Part shown: in pieces, positions 11,044 through 22,618 of the stretch
How the letters are laid out: each line of letters opens with the position of its first letter
Position numbering within the stretch: the stretch's first letter is position 1
From: Pseudisothecium myosuroides
Taxonomy: Eukaryota > Streptophyta > Bryopsida > Hypnales > Lembophyllaceae
Direction of reading: 5' to 3'
Assembly: GCA_951799445.1 (NCBI GenBank)
Contig: OX637288.1
Location: 47,259,288-47,323,287, forward strand
DNA: 64,000 nucleotides
Program-made: the position numbers and the translations under genes
Notes under the pieces: generated by a model
Databases searched by the model: none
Seen by the model: the letters and a program-made list of their open reading frames with translations, nothing else
What the model was told of the DNA's origin: nothing

Positions 11044-14000
11044 TTAGCCGTACATTACATCACGCAAGGTCTCCACAAGAAGCTCATTCCATGTATCAAT
11101 GGGCCCAGGAAGGCACCAATGCAGACAATCCTTTTGAATCCGTTGCCCCGCGGTCTTGTTCGAGAATGGGTGCGGGGTTCGATACGCATTTGGGTGACCA
11201 TCAGGTCGCTCTTGTGCAAGGTTTGTGATATCCAACAGCCTCAATCGTTCTCTCTTAGAAGCACTTAAAGCACCTGCAAGGTCAACCGAGATTTTGTGGT
11301 TTGTAATTGGCCAATCTAATTGATCATATTGTAAAACATGCTCTCTAAAACTAATGCTTAGCTGCACAAATGCAAACGTGATCTTTGTACATCAAGAAAA
11401 TGACCACATGCCAATTACACCAATCGTGGATCTTCTTGTGGTCTCTTCTCTGGTCTATGCAAACCATGTTTCCACTAGAATTAACACCTTTGCAGAAATG
11501 AGAAATGGGTTCTCATGATATGCTAATTATTATCATAAAAAATTGAAGGTTCCATTGAAGATGCGCTAATAAGTATCATCACAAATCGATGTACTTACCT
11601 GTGACATTCTGAAACACTTGGATTTGAACTTGGTACATCGAATTGACCATGTCTGATATGGGCACACCTCCCGGTTCCGTGCGCACACATTGGCCATCGC
11701 TGCTCCATGACCCCCCCTCAAAATGATCGGGAGCAAAAGAGCGCAAAATCGTGGTGCCTGTGAACCCCGGTACAGATAGAACCCCTCGCAAGATGTTATG
11801 GATGGCCATGCGGTAGGGGTTCATGAATCCTAAATCCTTACACTCCGGCATTCCAGCCCACGTGTGGCATCCGATGTTCTGTCCATTTTGCATGTAATAG
11901 GCAAACTTGAACCACCATTGTCCTGAACATCAAGCAACAATAAATCATAAGGGAACGCGAACACTAGTGGGTCTTTGTCACCCTAAGCATCCAAAATAAA
12001 ATAATATTGGAGTGCTAAAAACTAAGCTAATTGAAGCGCTAAATGCTTCAAAGATGGTGGATGGTGTACAAAGTGCTTCACGGTGTTGTTTTATCCAAAA
12101 TAAGTTCTCATTCATCCACAGTAATGCTAAATTCAACCTTCCTTGAAGACCAACTAATGAGATTGAGGTAAGCAACATATTTATACAAAGATACTAGTAC
12201 ACCCCGTTGCAAAATTTGCAACATTAAACTCTATAGCAACAAGCTCATTCTTTAGATTCCAACACGCAGATGAAAACATGACAATCCGCATGACGGACGA
12301 ACTTGTGACATAATTTCGTGACGCTGTGCATATAATACAAAGATATAAGCCAAAAAACAAGCAAAAAATTCAAAAGAGGATTTGGTCATTAAAGGGTTAA
12401 AAACAATGCATTCATCAAACCGACCACAAGTTGGATATAATAATAGGGTTGTAAAAAAAGGTATAAACCTGTAGAGATTTGTAGAATGTCAATGCCGGGC
12501 AAGCGTTTCAGCAAAGCTTCGTCCAGTCGATCAAGGTGAACGTCTTCCCGAGTTTCTGTTGCATTGTTGGGCAACGTAATCTGTCTGTAATCCACATGCA
12601 CAAGGTATGGAGACCAGTACACCGCCATTGTGAAGTTATATTCACGAAACACAAACACGTTGTCTCGATCGTCTGGAGCTTTATATGTGTTTTCAGGCCT
12701 CTCACTCTGGCACATGCCAAACAACAAAAAAACACCATAAACAAACAAAGATCAGTTGACAAACTATCACTGCATGAGAACATGAGCCTAATAAATGCCT
12801 GTAGGATGCACACCTTGTTATTTGGAACTCAAACTAAGTACTGTAGACATTTTATGAGTGAAGTCAATGAAACTGTGACGGAAAGAAAAACTAAGGAGGA
12901 CATGGCAAGAGCTAAGGACAAGTACCTGGGACAAAAGGCAAAGGAGGGATTGGAATTGATTGCGTGCAATGGAGTCGCCCACAAAAGCCATGGACTGGTT
13001 TCGCATGGCGGTTAAGAAGACTCGGGGTTGGATTTGAGGCAGGTCACATTGCTCGGGTTGCCACTTCCAATACAAATACCCAGTGTCTGGCCGTCCATTT
13101 TTCATACAATTCTGGGCTTCCAGAATGAAATTACAAGTTGCGTTGGTATACGCCGGTTGCCGTGTGTCGGGCACCCAACTCCCTTTCAACAAGTTGCAAC
13201 TCCCTGCAATGCAGATCACACAGCACAAGTGCTCTGCAAAGTGAGCTTCCAGGCAAGACGCAAAGTTGGTATTCTCCACTACCCTAAAACCCTAAAACTC
13301 TAAACCCTGACCCCCCTAAACCCTAAGTATCCTAAACTCGCAAAGCTGTGCCAAGTCACATTAAACTAGGTAACGTGAAAATCGAGCCTTCTCCTTCTGA
13401 GAAACAATATATGTTGAGGCATGGGAGTGCAAAGGATGTAACAAGGGTTATACTTTCACGTTACCAGACATAACCTCAATGTTGAATCCCATCAATCACA
13501 ACAAAGGATTAAAGAACCTCCGAGAGGCAACGCATTTGAGGAACGTATTGCCTAGGAAGTACTGCTGTATGTATTCCTGAGTCAAAACTGTCCAAGAGTG
13601 TGCTTGTTTTTTATACAAATGAAACCTGCTTCATTGCACGAACAAAATAGACGTCCATTGAAACCAAGGTGACAGGCTACCCGAAAAAGACCAAGAGTGT
13701 ACATTTTGGTCCATCAATGGACTCACATCGAATGGGTTATAACCCTCTCTCGCTCTTCACCAAAGAAAACTTGACACATCCACATTGACTAGCAAATGTT
13801 ACGAACAACGTCAGTTTCGTTAAATTGGCGGAATTCCACAACTGACACTTTTCAAGGCACACGACCTGAAGCGTGAATCTATACTAGTCCTACTTTTTAG
13901 AGCATTGTGTAGATGAACATCACCATTTGTGGTGCCCAGAATTGCGCCAATTTTATCGAAACTGAAACTGAACACCAGAAAAGACTCACGCCAGCAAATG

Positions 14001-15275
14001 TGTGAGAACACAGTGAGAATGGTCTAATGTCATAAGGAAAGTCAGCAATCACCTCCTTTGCTTGCTTCAGTAGAGAGCCCCTGCCCCTCCATTGCTATGA
14101 TGCTTTGCTCATTCGGTAGACGACTGCTGGAATTATCCTCTGGAATTTTCTGCTTTGAGGTATCAATAGAGGCATTTGCATTTTGAGAGGTAAGCGAGTC
14201 TGATGTCGTCAAGTTAGCCAGTTCCTGATTTGAGAACCCTAGAGCAGGTCTTGTTTTGTTTGCAGATGTCACACTAATTGGGTCCAACTTTTTAGCCTGC
14301 TCATCCTTAGCCACTGCATCTGATTCTAAACTCTCTTCTACAGGCTGTGTACTAAGGTTTGCAGTGGTGTTTCCCGTATTTTGAAAGCTTGGCTCCATCT
14401 CAGCGTCAAAGCTTTCTTCTCCAGGCTGGTTTTCAGTGGTGTTTCCAGTGCCTTCAAAGCTTGGTTCTACCTCAGCGTCAATGCTTTCTTCTACAGGCTG
14501 AGTATTAAGGCTTTCTGTACTGTTTCCAGTACCTTCAAAGCTTGATTCCACCTCAGCGTCAAAGTTTTCTTCAACAGGCTGTTTACTTATGCTGTCTGTG
14601 GTGTTTCCAGTACCTTCAAAGCTTGGTTCCACCTCAGTGTCAAAGCTTTCTTCTACAGGCTGTTTACTTATGCTGTCTGTGGCGTTTCCCGTACCTTCAA
14701 AACTTGGTTCCACCTCGGTGTCGTTTCTATTTGCACTGTTGTCGATTATAGAGGTGTTTGTACTTCCCTGTGCAGACAGCCATCAGCAACAAAGCTCATT
14801 AAATCTATATGCCGAATGAGGCTCACAGCTGAATGCCTTGAATTGCCTGCTTTGTGCAGATCTTAATAAAGAAAGTTAAGCATGGTTTAAAAAGATTAGA
14901 GCGTTAAACATGACGAGAATCTTCAACATGATTCCTGAAGAGGTCTCCCCATGATGAAGGTTTTCATATGACTCTCTCTTTTATAAAATCTAATGGCTCA
15001 TAAAATAGTTTAATGGTGTTATGAATAGTGCATCCTATGCAGGTAAGATAGCTTACCGTAAGAGGTATAAAACTCGCCAAAGGTCGTCCCTTAAAAAACT
15101 CTGTCGGGGCACCAGGAGTAGCAAAGAACATGTAGGAGCTTGTGATTACCAAAGGCATGAAAATGGCGAACGTCATTACAAGCTTTCTCCGGTTCATACC
15201 CCAAAAGTCCTTCCCGGAGGTGGTCACAACAGGCTCTGCCATACCGAAGCTGCTCATTTGTTGACCACGCCCCAT
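11044..15275 (-). CDS. Trichome birefringence-like (TBL) wall polysaccharide O-acetyltransferase, six exons
   Basis: Exons on the minus strand are 15275-15057, 14767-14053, 13203-12926, 12706-12469, 11922-11599 and 11273-11044. All introns are GT-AG and phases match, giving 667 residues. Layout: cytosolic tail 1-30; one membrane anchor at about 32-52, giving a type II Golgi protein; a long low-complexity stem (74-310); then the TBL and PMR5/PC-esterase domains from about 312. The catalytic GDS ([10 protein letters not shown]) is at 387-389 and the D-x-x-H motif ([14 protein letters not shown]) at 640-643. Also conserved are [16 protein letters not shown] and STGQWWF. TBL proteins transfer acetyl groups to xylan, mannan or pectin in the Golgi; the substrate here cannot be told. 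Exon 3 could instead start at 13278, adding 25 residues in frame, but its acceptor is weaker and the family does not need that segment. The stem repeats are listed separately. Confidence 0.9.
11385..11490 (+). repeat. Dispersed short repeat, copy in TBL intron 5
   Basis: GGTCTATGCAAACCATGTTT preceded by a CCAATTACACCAAT / CTTCTTGTGGTC block. It matches copies in introns of the LEA_2 and MYB genes and at 45785-45880. Confidence 0.6.
13281..13334. repeat. Interstitial telomere-like repeat in TBL intron 2
   Basis: Run of degenerate CCCTAAA units (ACCCTAAAACCCTAAAACTC, then CTAAACCCTGA and CCCCTAAACCCTAAG). It lies next to the alternative acceptor of exon 3 and lacks a good pyrimidine tract on the coding strand. 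Confidence 0.7.
14318..14713 (-). repeat. Five in-frame 27-residue repeats in the TBL stem
   Basis: About 81-bp units encoding [10 protein letters not shown](A/T/S)T followed by a QPVEES block. Residues are roughly 92-118, 119-145, 146-172, 173-196 (three residues short) and 197-223. Each unit keeps an N-x-T sequon (NAT, NTT, NST, NTT, NTT). The units are more alike than expected for a drifting linker, which points to recent expansion by unequal crossover or slippage. Confidence 0.9.
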
Positions 15276-17041
15276 CTTGAAGTCCCGAGTACACTTTCAG
15301 GTTCTAGCCATCTTGTGCATACCTGGCGATCATGAAACGCGCACGATGCATTAGAGAATCCTTTTTTCATGTCTAAGCTTTTTGCACTCCATAGCCATCT
15401 CCTCATATTGCAGGTGATACAGACATCACGTTGGATATGTGAATCGCCGAGATTGAGTGCGAAACTCTTAGGGTTTAGCTTCAGTGAGATTGACAGAAAT
15501 TTAGGGTCTCTGAATGATCTAGACATTCCTGAAGACAATGAATTTTCAGCCTCGTGTCCACATTTGGGACAGAAGTAGTATAGACAGTGTTGTATTGGTA
15601 TGGCATCAAATGACTTGCCATAGATCTTAGATCCCTGGTGGTCAATGAGACCCCTATTTCATAAAGTTTCTTATTACACATTATACAGTAATCAGGACAT
15701 CGGCAGTTCAGCCTTATCATAAACCTCACTCACCCTGCTCCATAAGGTTTGTGTTTTACGAAGATCTTCAACGAGCACCCAGAAACTGGAATTGTAATTT
15801 TTCACTTGCAGTTGGCCTTCAAACCAGCAGGCCTAGGGTGAAGAAACCCATTACGTTGCTAAGTTTACACACAGCCCCCTGCAATGCATTCTAACCTCAC
15901 CAAGTCTCCCCTCCTCACAACATTGAATCCCGCAAAACCAGCAATAGAAAATCACGGTTCGATACAATGCTCTTAAGTAACAATTTACGTCTCCATGGCG
16001 TACCGAATTCCTTTCAGCTATGTCCACAATCTTACTCTATTCGCTCACACCTACTCAGCCTCACAATTTAAACAGACAGGAAAATAAACAACATTGACTT
16101 ATTATACAGCACTGTTCAAAATCAAACTGGAATGGATTCACCACAACATTGTTATTAATTAGTGTAGTCTCAATCTTACCTCTTTTAAAGTGCTCCCGAA
16201 GTTTTCGTTCTCACATCGAACTCGTGGGAAAATGCACCCCAGTTCCGCATAATCCGGAAGCTTCACTCAAACTCGAGCTCCTCCATCAATGAGCTTGCAA
16301 TAAAATTCCACAACCAAATCCATCAAAGCCATCAAAGCCACCACTCCTCAGCTCAGCTACAAACTACAAGCAGCTACAATCCAGCGGCGATCAATGGCAA
16401 CTGAAAAATTCAACTCTTGTAAGTTAGTTGAATGCCCGTCAACTCAAACTCACAACAATGTCAAATCTTGTGATGGATATGGCGTTGCAAATCCTGCATT
16501 AAAGCTCTGTCAGAAAACTCGACAACGGAGGTTATTGTACCACTAATGAGAGCTTGTTTAGAGCTACACAAGGAGTGCAAAACAAACAGTTTGTGTGTCT
16601 GCAAAGCTAGTTGGAAAACTGAATGGCAGGACGTAACTGATGAGGGCCAAGAGTGTCAGAGATTTGCAGTGGCAAGACGACAATTTGGGAATCAAAATAG
16701 AATACTACGACTGTATGGCGTTGTATTGCGAAAATTTATGGAGATCTACCTGAGCAGCTGCAGCTGAGCTGAAATTTTGGCTGGTGGGTAAGTTATTTTC
16801 GGAGTGGAGAATAATGGCTTTTTGAGTTGGAGAGACCACGTGGTTGTTGGTCACTGGTAGTTGACCTTTTTCATACCCAATTTAGCACTGTACTGTATGT
16901 TATTCGGTGAACGTGCTTTCGTGGTTGTATTTGAATTTGCATGAGTTGCGGTACGTGAGGGAAAGTGAAATCTATTTGTGTCAGACTTGCTGTCAGGTGT
17001 GTTTGGAAACTAAGAATATTTTATGCTGTATCCCGAAATAA
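15276..17041. other. Leader and promoter region of the TBL gene
   Basis: It lies upstream of the TBL start. A good donor sequence on the minus strand (CGCCAG then GTATGC, near 15322) could belong to a leader intron. The GC content is higher than in the repeat-rich regions. Short open frames on both strands (for example 15254-15538 and 16546-16767) show no domain. No transposon ends seen. Confidence 0.4.
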
Positions 17042-17112
17042 GAACTCAACTCAGGTTAAGAACAGAACTCAGGTTAAGAACAGAACTCAGGTTAAGAACA
17101 GAACTCAGGTTA
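17042..17112. repeat. 18-bp tandem repeat, about four units
   Basis: Direct repeats of GAACTCAGGTTAAGAACA, the inner units identical and the first and last partial. A small minisatellite outside any gene. Confidence 0.9.
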
Positions 17113-17665
17113 CCGTAATTTCAATTTAGTGGAAGAGGAGGTGAATAGTGCGAGGTGGATGGCTAATTGGACGACTTATGGATGAATCTGGTCTAATTAG
17201 GGTAAATACTTGGATGAACGTTGAATGAGAGTATGAGATTACATGGAACTCCTTAAGTGGTCAGGAATGGGTTGCCTGCCATAGCAAATAACATGTCAAC
17301 AGAATATTCTATCACAAACTCTATAGTTTTTAGCCGCTGAAATGGCCGTACTTCTCTAAAATGAAATGAAGTACATAGACTTCTCTGCCTACACTTTCTT
17401 ATTAAAGTAAATTACATAACCTAAACAAATGAATATAATTAAAATATTGCATATCAAAGTTTTATGTTGTCACTTGATTGCCATATGAGAGACCGATTTA
17501 GATTCCAATTTTTTTTATAGGAATAAACGTTTATGGATATAATATGACCAATTCAATTCAATTAATCACTTTATGATAAGCACATTACATTATTTGCAAG
17601 GAGGTCATTGAATGAAAGTGGATGATAAAATATCATTTACAATAAACAAACACAAAAGAAGGCAA
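17113..17665. other. Gene-free spacer
   Basis: No coding segment. TATGGATGAATCTGGTCTAA near 17178 recurs, diverged, near 35165 (TATGGATGAATGTGGTCTAA), so part of this is a dispersed repeat whose ends I cannot define. Confidence 0.4.
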
Positions 17666-18568
17666 TTAATCCCTAAAGGGCCAACCTGCTGATTTTGGCA
17701 ACATAGCAATTTTGGATAGGTATATGTGACTAGAGATTTGCATGTTTTAGGCCCAAACTTTACTAGAAGTTGTGGACAAGGAGTATCTTTCATGTAAACA
17801 AAATTTTATGACATTTCAAAATATGAATAAAAAATTATGGCCTAATATGTTATTTATTTTTTGTAAATGGGCAGTCTAGGCAAATTAAAAGAAATAAAAT
17901 TTCATAAAAAAAAATTTGAAATTGATTTTCAAGTTTATTTATATGTAAAAAGCTTTGAATTATTCCATTTCAATCAATGAGATGAAAGTTATGAAGAATT
18001 TTTGTTTGCAGTCAATTATGGATTCTCTAATCTAAAATAAACTTTGAAGTCCTTTATTTTACTCAATTTTCAATATTTTTGGAAAAAAATAAAAACATAG
18101 GATGTAGATTGTTTATTACAACATTGCAACCATTGAGATTGGCATTCAATTTCATAACTAAATCATTCTCTACTTCTTTCTACTTACTATTTTTTTCCTA
18201 TATGTTGTACAATTCCAAATGATCTAAAAAATTTCAAGCATGTAGCCAATTAGCTTTGAAGAACGAATCCAAAGAAGCACCACCATTTTCGACTTTTTTC
18301 ATTCCAATGTGACCTTGTGAAGTATAGCTGCCATGTTTTCGTAAGGCTCCCCAAAGGATTTTTGTCAATTCAAACGCTAATATCTTCTAATCCGCACAAC
18401 AAAAAATTCTGATATTTTTTACATAGCTTTTCAAACCAGCGTACTATAAGATCCTAGAGTTGCATGTGTCCAAAAATGGATTTTTTTCCAAAATTTGGTA
18501 CTTGTGTTCAAAATGGCAGTTTTCAAGCGTTTTGGGGGAAAATATAGTCAAGGGATTTAAGGGACTAA
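17666..18568 (+). mobile_element. TTAA element, subfamily A, diverged copy
   Basis: Left end TTAATCCCTAAAGGGCCAAC and decayed right end ATTTAAGGGACTAA. The interior follows intact A copies: GGTATATGTGACTAGAGATT, AATAAACTTTGAAGTCC, then CCTTGTGAAGTATAGCTGCC. Non-coding. Confidence 0.75.
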
Positions 18569-18994
18569 ACTTAATCTTTTAGTGTGACTACACGAATCAA
18601 CTCTTTCTAAAATTTGTTGTAGATCTCCCATTTTTAAGCCTACTTGTTTATGTTAGTTTTTTTGCAAGCTTCACCTTTTGGTTGAATTTCAACACCTTTA
18701 AATGAAAATATATTTTATCTTTTAGTATTGATTCTAGCAAACATTTAGAGTTATTGAATAATACCATACATTATCTACATGTACTCAAGTTTTATATTAG
18801 TATAGTCACTAAAGAGCATTATATGTTGATTGAAAAGCAAGCAACTCCACTACAAGAGGCGTAGTTTATCCTCATAGCATTCACTCACATTTCAAGTATG
18901 CTTTCCAATTCAATCTTCTTGATATGCAATTTTTTGTAAATGCTAAGCCTTTTCCTCTCCAATTAAGAGTTAACAAATTAACCAATCAAAATTG

Positions 18995-19848
18995 TTATAA
19001 TAAATCCAAAGAGCAAAACTTTTAAGCATTTTTTTTGCATATCCACAGCATAGGATCTTGCACTAGAATACTAACTATGAAAATGTGTGGAAGAAATTTC
19101 AAAATTTTTTATTGGGCGAATTGCAAGATATTTGAATTTAATGGTATAAAAAAATAAGTATTTTTGCACCTTGCAAAACTAGATTATAAAGCTTTGAATC
19201 ATTCTATGTTAAATTTTTTGCATTAAAAAATTTGAATTAAAAAATTTTATTTTGAAGATTTGAGTTGAAAGTTTGAGAAAATAATTTTTTTCTTAAAGAT
19301 TTGATTTTCAAAAAATTGCTAAGTGGAAGAAGGCATCATATAGAAGGAAAAACTAAATTGTTGATAGTTTTACTTAGATGGAATCTAATCACACTAATTT
19401 TAATGGTAAGATTATTCTAGCAAACAACCTAAGTCTTTTGAAATTTCTATTTGTAGAAAATTGTATAAATTGAGTTTATAACTAGTATAATATATTATTT
19501 TTTCAAGCTACAATTGCTTGCAAACAAGATGTTATAGAATTCTTACATCGCAAAATATATGGAATGAATCAAATCTTTTCATATAAATAAAATTTTAACC
19601 TACAAAGAATCAATTTAAACTTAAAGTTTTTATTTTTGCCTAAGATTAGCTATTATTAGTTTGGATGACATAATTTTTGTATTATTCTCAGTCACTGAAT
19701 AAAATAAAAATTATATTCCCCCAAAAGCTAATCTATTTTTCTACCTTAAAAAAAAGGTTTAAAAAATCATGCTAAAAATTGAGATCATAGGAACCTGTCC
19801 AAACCTTCAAGTGTCTCCAAAGAAGACACTTCAAAATTTAGGGGTTAA
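18995..19848 (+). mobile_element. TTAA element, subfamily B, left-truncated copy
   Basis: The interior matches B copies (CATAGGATCTTGCACTAG, GAAAATGTGTGGAAGAAATT, TTGCAAGATATTTGAATTTA) and the right end is AAAATTTAGGGGTTAA. The first 60-70 bp of the family are missing or too diverged to see. Confidence 0.65.
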
Positions 19849-19925
19849 ATGAGGCAAACAAAAGTTACTACGTGGCTTGCTCAAAACTGTTGAAAAAACA
19901 TGATGCTTTGTAAACTTGCAATAAA

Positions 19926-19990
19926 TTAACCCCTAAATACCCAAGGCACCATATTTTAGTGTGGACTAAACTTTAAGTATTTTCTTCTGT
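19926..19990 (-). mobile_element. Fragment of a subfamily C TTAA element
   Basis: TTAACCCCTAAATACCCAAG followed by GCACCATATTTTAGTGTGGA matches the GGCACCAAATTTTGGTGTCA end of subfamily C. The rest is absent. A CACTA-type MITE lies about 50 bp downstream. Confidence 0.6.
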
Positions 19991-20041
19991 AACTGAATAT
20001 CCTATAAAATCTATTTCAAGATAGAATTCACATACTACAAT

Positions 20042-20191
20042 CACTAAAAAAAAGATGGCCTAAATGACTATTCACAATGACTGAAAAATATCTATAATAA
20101 TTGAAAAATGTCCACAATGACTCATTTACTGTCATTGTGGATAATTTTTAGTCATTGTAGATACTTCTTTAGGACATGTTTTTTCTTAATG
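20042..20191. mobile_element. CACTA-type MITE (150 bp), TSD AAT
   Basis: Left CACTAAAAAAAAGATGGCCT and, in reverse complement, right CATTAAGAAAAAACATGTCC are imperfect inverted ends. AAT flanks both sides. The centre is a hairpin, TCCACAATGAC paired with GTCATTGTGGA. It belongs to a different sequence family from the MITEs at 8367 and 46376. Confidence 0.7.
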
Positions 20192-20241
20192 AATATGACA
20201 AATTCTCTCCAAAACCTGTAGCTCAAAAGATAAACAAATAC

Positions 20242-20714
20242 GGAGGGAGATCATCTCGGGAATTGCTCCTGGCTCCTTCAACATTGATGGGAGTTATACT
20301 CCCTCAGATCGGATTTTCAACCTCGTGATGGATATCTTGAAATCTGCTACTCTATAGCAAATTTGGTGCTCACGGAACAAATTTATTTTCCAAAATGAGA
20401 CCATCAACACCATGAAGACGTGCTCGTTGGCTTGGAGGGATACTATCCTCGCAGGCATGGCCCAAAGGAACCACATGCTTACTTCTTCAATTGATGCACT
20501 GAAGATAGACAACAAGTTATTTGTCATAAGTTTTTAGACACCTAGTGCAAGAACAAAATCTTTTGTTTAGGCAATTTTCATAGTTCTAGATGGCACCGAG
20601 GATGGCACCTCATTCTTAGCCTACCTCCTAAGCTTCATCATCCATGTGAGAGTTGGAATAATTTGTATCCCTCCTCTTGGTTTTTTTAAAACTCACCGTC
20701 ACTTTGACAAAAAA
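20242..20714 (+). mobile_element. 5'-truncated LINE with target duplication and A-tail
   Basis: The 17-bp direct repeat AAAAGATAAACAAATAC flanks the insert (20225-20241 and 20715-20731), and a poly(A) run precedes the second copy. One frame reads QIWCSRNKFIFQNETI and on to a stop near 20536, resembling the C-terminal IW-x-x-RN-x-x-IF end of plant LINE reverse-transcriptase proteins. An in-frame TAG just before that motif and the missing 5' part make it a dead copy of about 470 bp. Confidence 0.85.
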
Positions 20715-20731
20715 AAAAGATAAACAAATAC

Positions 20732-21797
20732 AACTCACTCATTACCAACACTGGCAAACTTGACTAGAATACACAACCACTAATAGACATTATTGCCAAC
20801 CTCCGGGGGGGCACAACACATACACCTTCAATCCAATCACTTCACCAACAATTTGACATTCCCATCCTTCCTATAAAATACACTATCACTACCATTAACG
20901 ACATCCTATTCTACAAACAAAAACTCAAAAATAATCAAGCATTTTCTAATAGACTCTTGTTGTTACTTACTACCTTAAACACTTGCTACAATCCAAACCA
21001 CGGTCCCTAAACTTCCCTTTCTACCTAATCAAGTATCCATTAGAAAAAAATTTAGGCGTATTGTGGGTCATTTGACTACATGCAATAGTGCAATTACAAC
21101 CCCAAAAATGTTTAGAAGTCAAATAAAATTTTGGAGCCCATGTGATCATCAATTGCGCCATGTTAGATTGGCGATTTTAAAAATATTGATTTAATTATTT
21201 AATATTTTTTCAAAGAAAATTATTATTTTTAAATATTTATTTATTTTCCCTATATTTGCACCGTGGGTGAAAGTCAAACAACTTTCTACAAGCCCAAATT
21301 TTTTCAAATGTTGGACCACCCCTATCAAACTAAATTATCTGGTTACGGAGCTACGTAGTCTAGGAATCATTCAAATCGGCTTTTCAAAGCCAAAAACGGA
21401 CCCTAAATGAACAAATTCTTCATGTACGCCAACCACTTAGATAGATTGGAATTATTTCTCTCTCTATTTCAAGCAGTACAAATCTGAGCCTTCACAATCC
21501 TAGCACCCGCATAGTTAGATTGTAGCTCCAAGGCACATTCCCACTCTCACGGGATTATCAGGGTTTCTGTCTTGTTCCGAGAATTGCGCCTCCCATCAAT
21601 CCTCGATAATTATTTACACTTGCTATTAGATGCAGTGCATGCAAAATGGATCCAGTTCAAAGATGTACAGTACATAAACTCAATTTTAAGACTCTAGCTA
21701 ACTCAAAGCAACTTGTAACACCAAGTGAGAACAGATCTTTCGCTACTTCTTCTCTAAATTTTGTACAGTGCACAGGCTATATTAGACTGAAAACTAT
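20732..21797. other. Gene-free spacer
   Basis: Low-complexity AT stretch near 21170-21245 and no convincing coding segment. The open frame at 21646-21867 runs into the inverted repeat that follows and has no domain. Confidence 0.4.
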
Positions 21798-22345
21798 TGT
21801 ATTGGTATTCGATCAAGGCAATCTCTCTCCTTCAATAAACTATGACCTACCTCAGTTGACTTGCTGAGATTCACTCTTTCAATGCACAGCTTAACATCTT
21901 CGACAACAAGAATCGGCTGCTGCAGGGAAATTCAAAGTTCCTTCCTGGGAATCCTGGGAACATGAATCCTCTGAGCCGGAATCTCAAACCAAAAGCAACA
22001 ATATCAGGTGTGTGAAGAAGCCTTGATCTTTGTCTATGTTTGGAACATTTGCATTCAGAAGAACAGAGCATCTGTCTGTCATTCTGTTAAGTAGGATTTT
22101 TCTGAAATGCAAATGTTCCAAACATAGACGCTCATCATATGCATGATTGTGTTGCCTTTTGCTGGAGATTCTTGCTCAAAGTCAAGTTTTCCAACAACCG
22201 TTTCTTGATATTGCAGATACAGTTATACTTTGCAAGTCAACTCAGGTAGGTCAACTCAGGTAGTTTATGGTAGTTGTTAAGGATTGCAATACTTTTATAT
22301 CGATATATATATCCTTTAATCAAATACCAATACAATCTGTGATTC
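21798..22345. repeat. Long imperfect inverted repeat
   Basis: Left arm 21798-22060 and right arm 22101-22345 pair over most of their length. The outer end is GCAAGTCAACT(C/G)AGGTAGGTC, paired with the plus-strand CCTACCTCAGTTGACTTGC at about 21848, and extends to ATACCAATACAAT on the outside. The arms are diverged by small insertions and substitutions except for 24 perfect pairs next to the loop. It could be a fold-back element or an inverted gene duplication. Confidence 0.75.
22032..22129 (+). ncRNA. Candidate small-RNA (microRNA-like) hairpin
   Basis: GTCTATGTTTGGAACATTTG plus CATT (22032-22055) is perfectly complementary to 22106-22129. One bulged base and five further pairs extend it toward a loop of about 40 nt. 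Total about 98 nt, the size of a plant pre-miRNA. The surrounding arms (21798-22345) also pair, but poorly. I recognise no known mature miRNA here; transcription and processing are unproven. The hairpin would also form on the minus strand. Confidence 0.35.
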
Positions 22346-22618
22346 TGTTAGTAACGCACTTAGGCTTTATTGGTATTTTATTGTGTCAACATTTATTAGG
22401 CAAATAATCCAAATACGGGGTGAGTATCGCACTGCTGGCAACAAGTCTTTGTGGATACCAGTAGTCTAAGTTACAACTTAAACTCTTCTTTGAGTTCGTG
22501 GACAGGCTTCATCCTGATTTTGTGCTCGTTAGTATGTGTAACAGTCTCTGGAAAATGTCTGTACCAGACAACTACTTATCCAAATGGAACTCATCTGTTT
22601 GTAACGTTTTAACCCATA

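Noticed and set aside
12536..13303. Plus-strand open frames opposite the TBL exons
   Set aside because: They are antisense to conserved TBL coding sequence and exist because of it.
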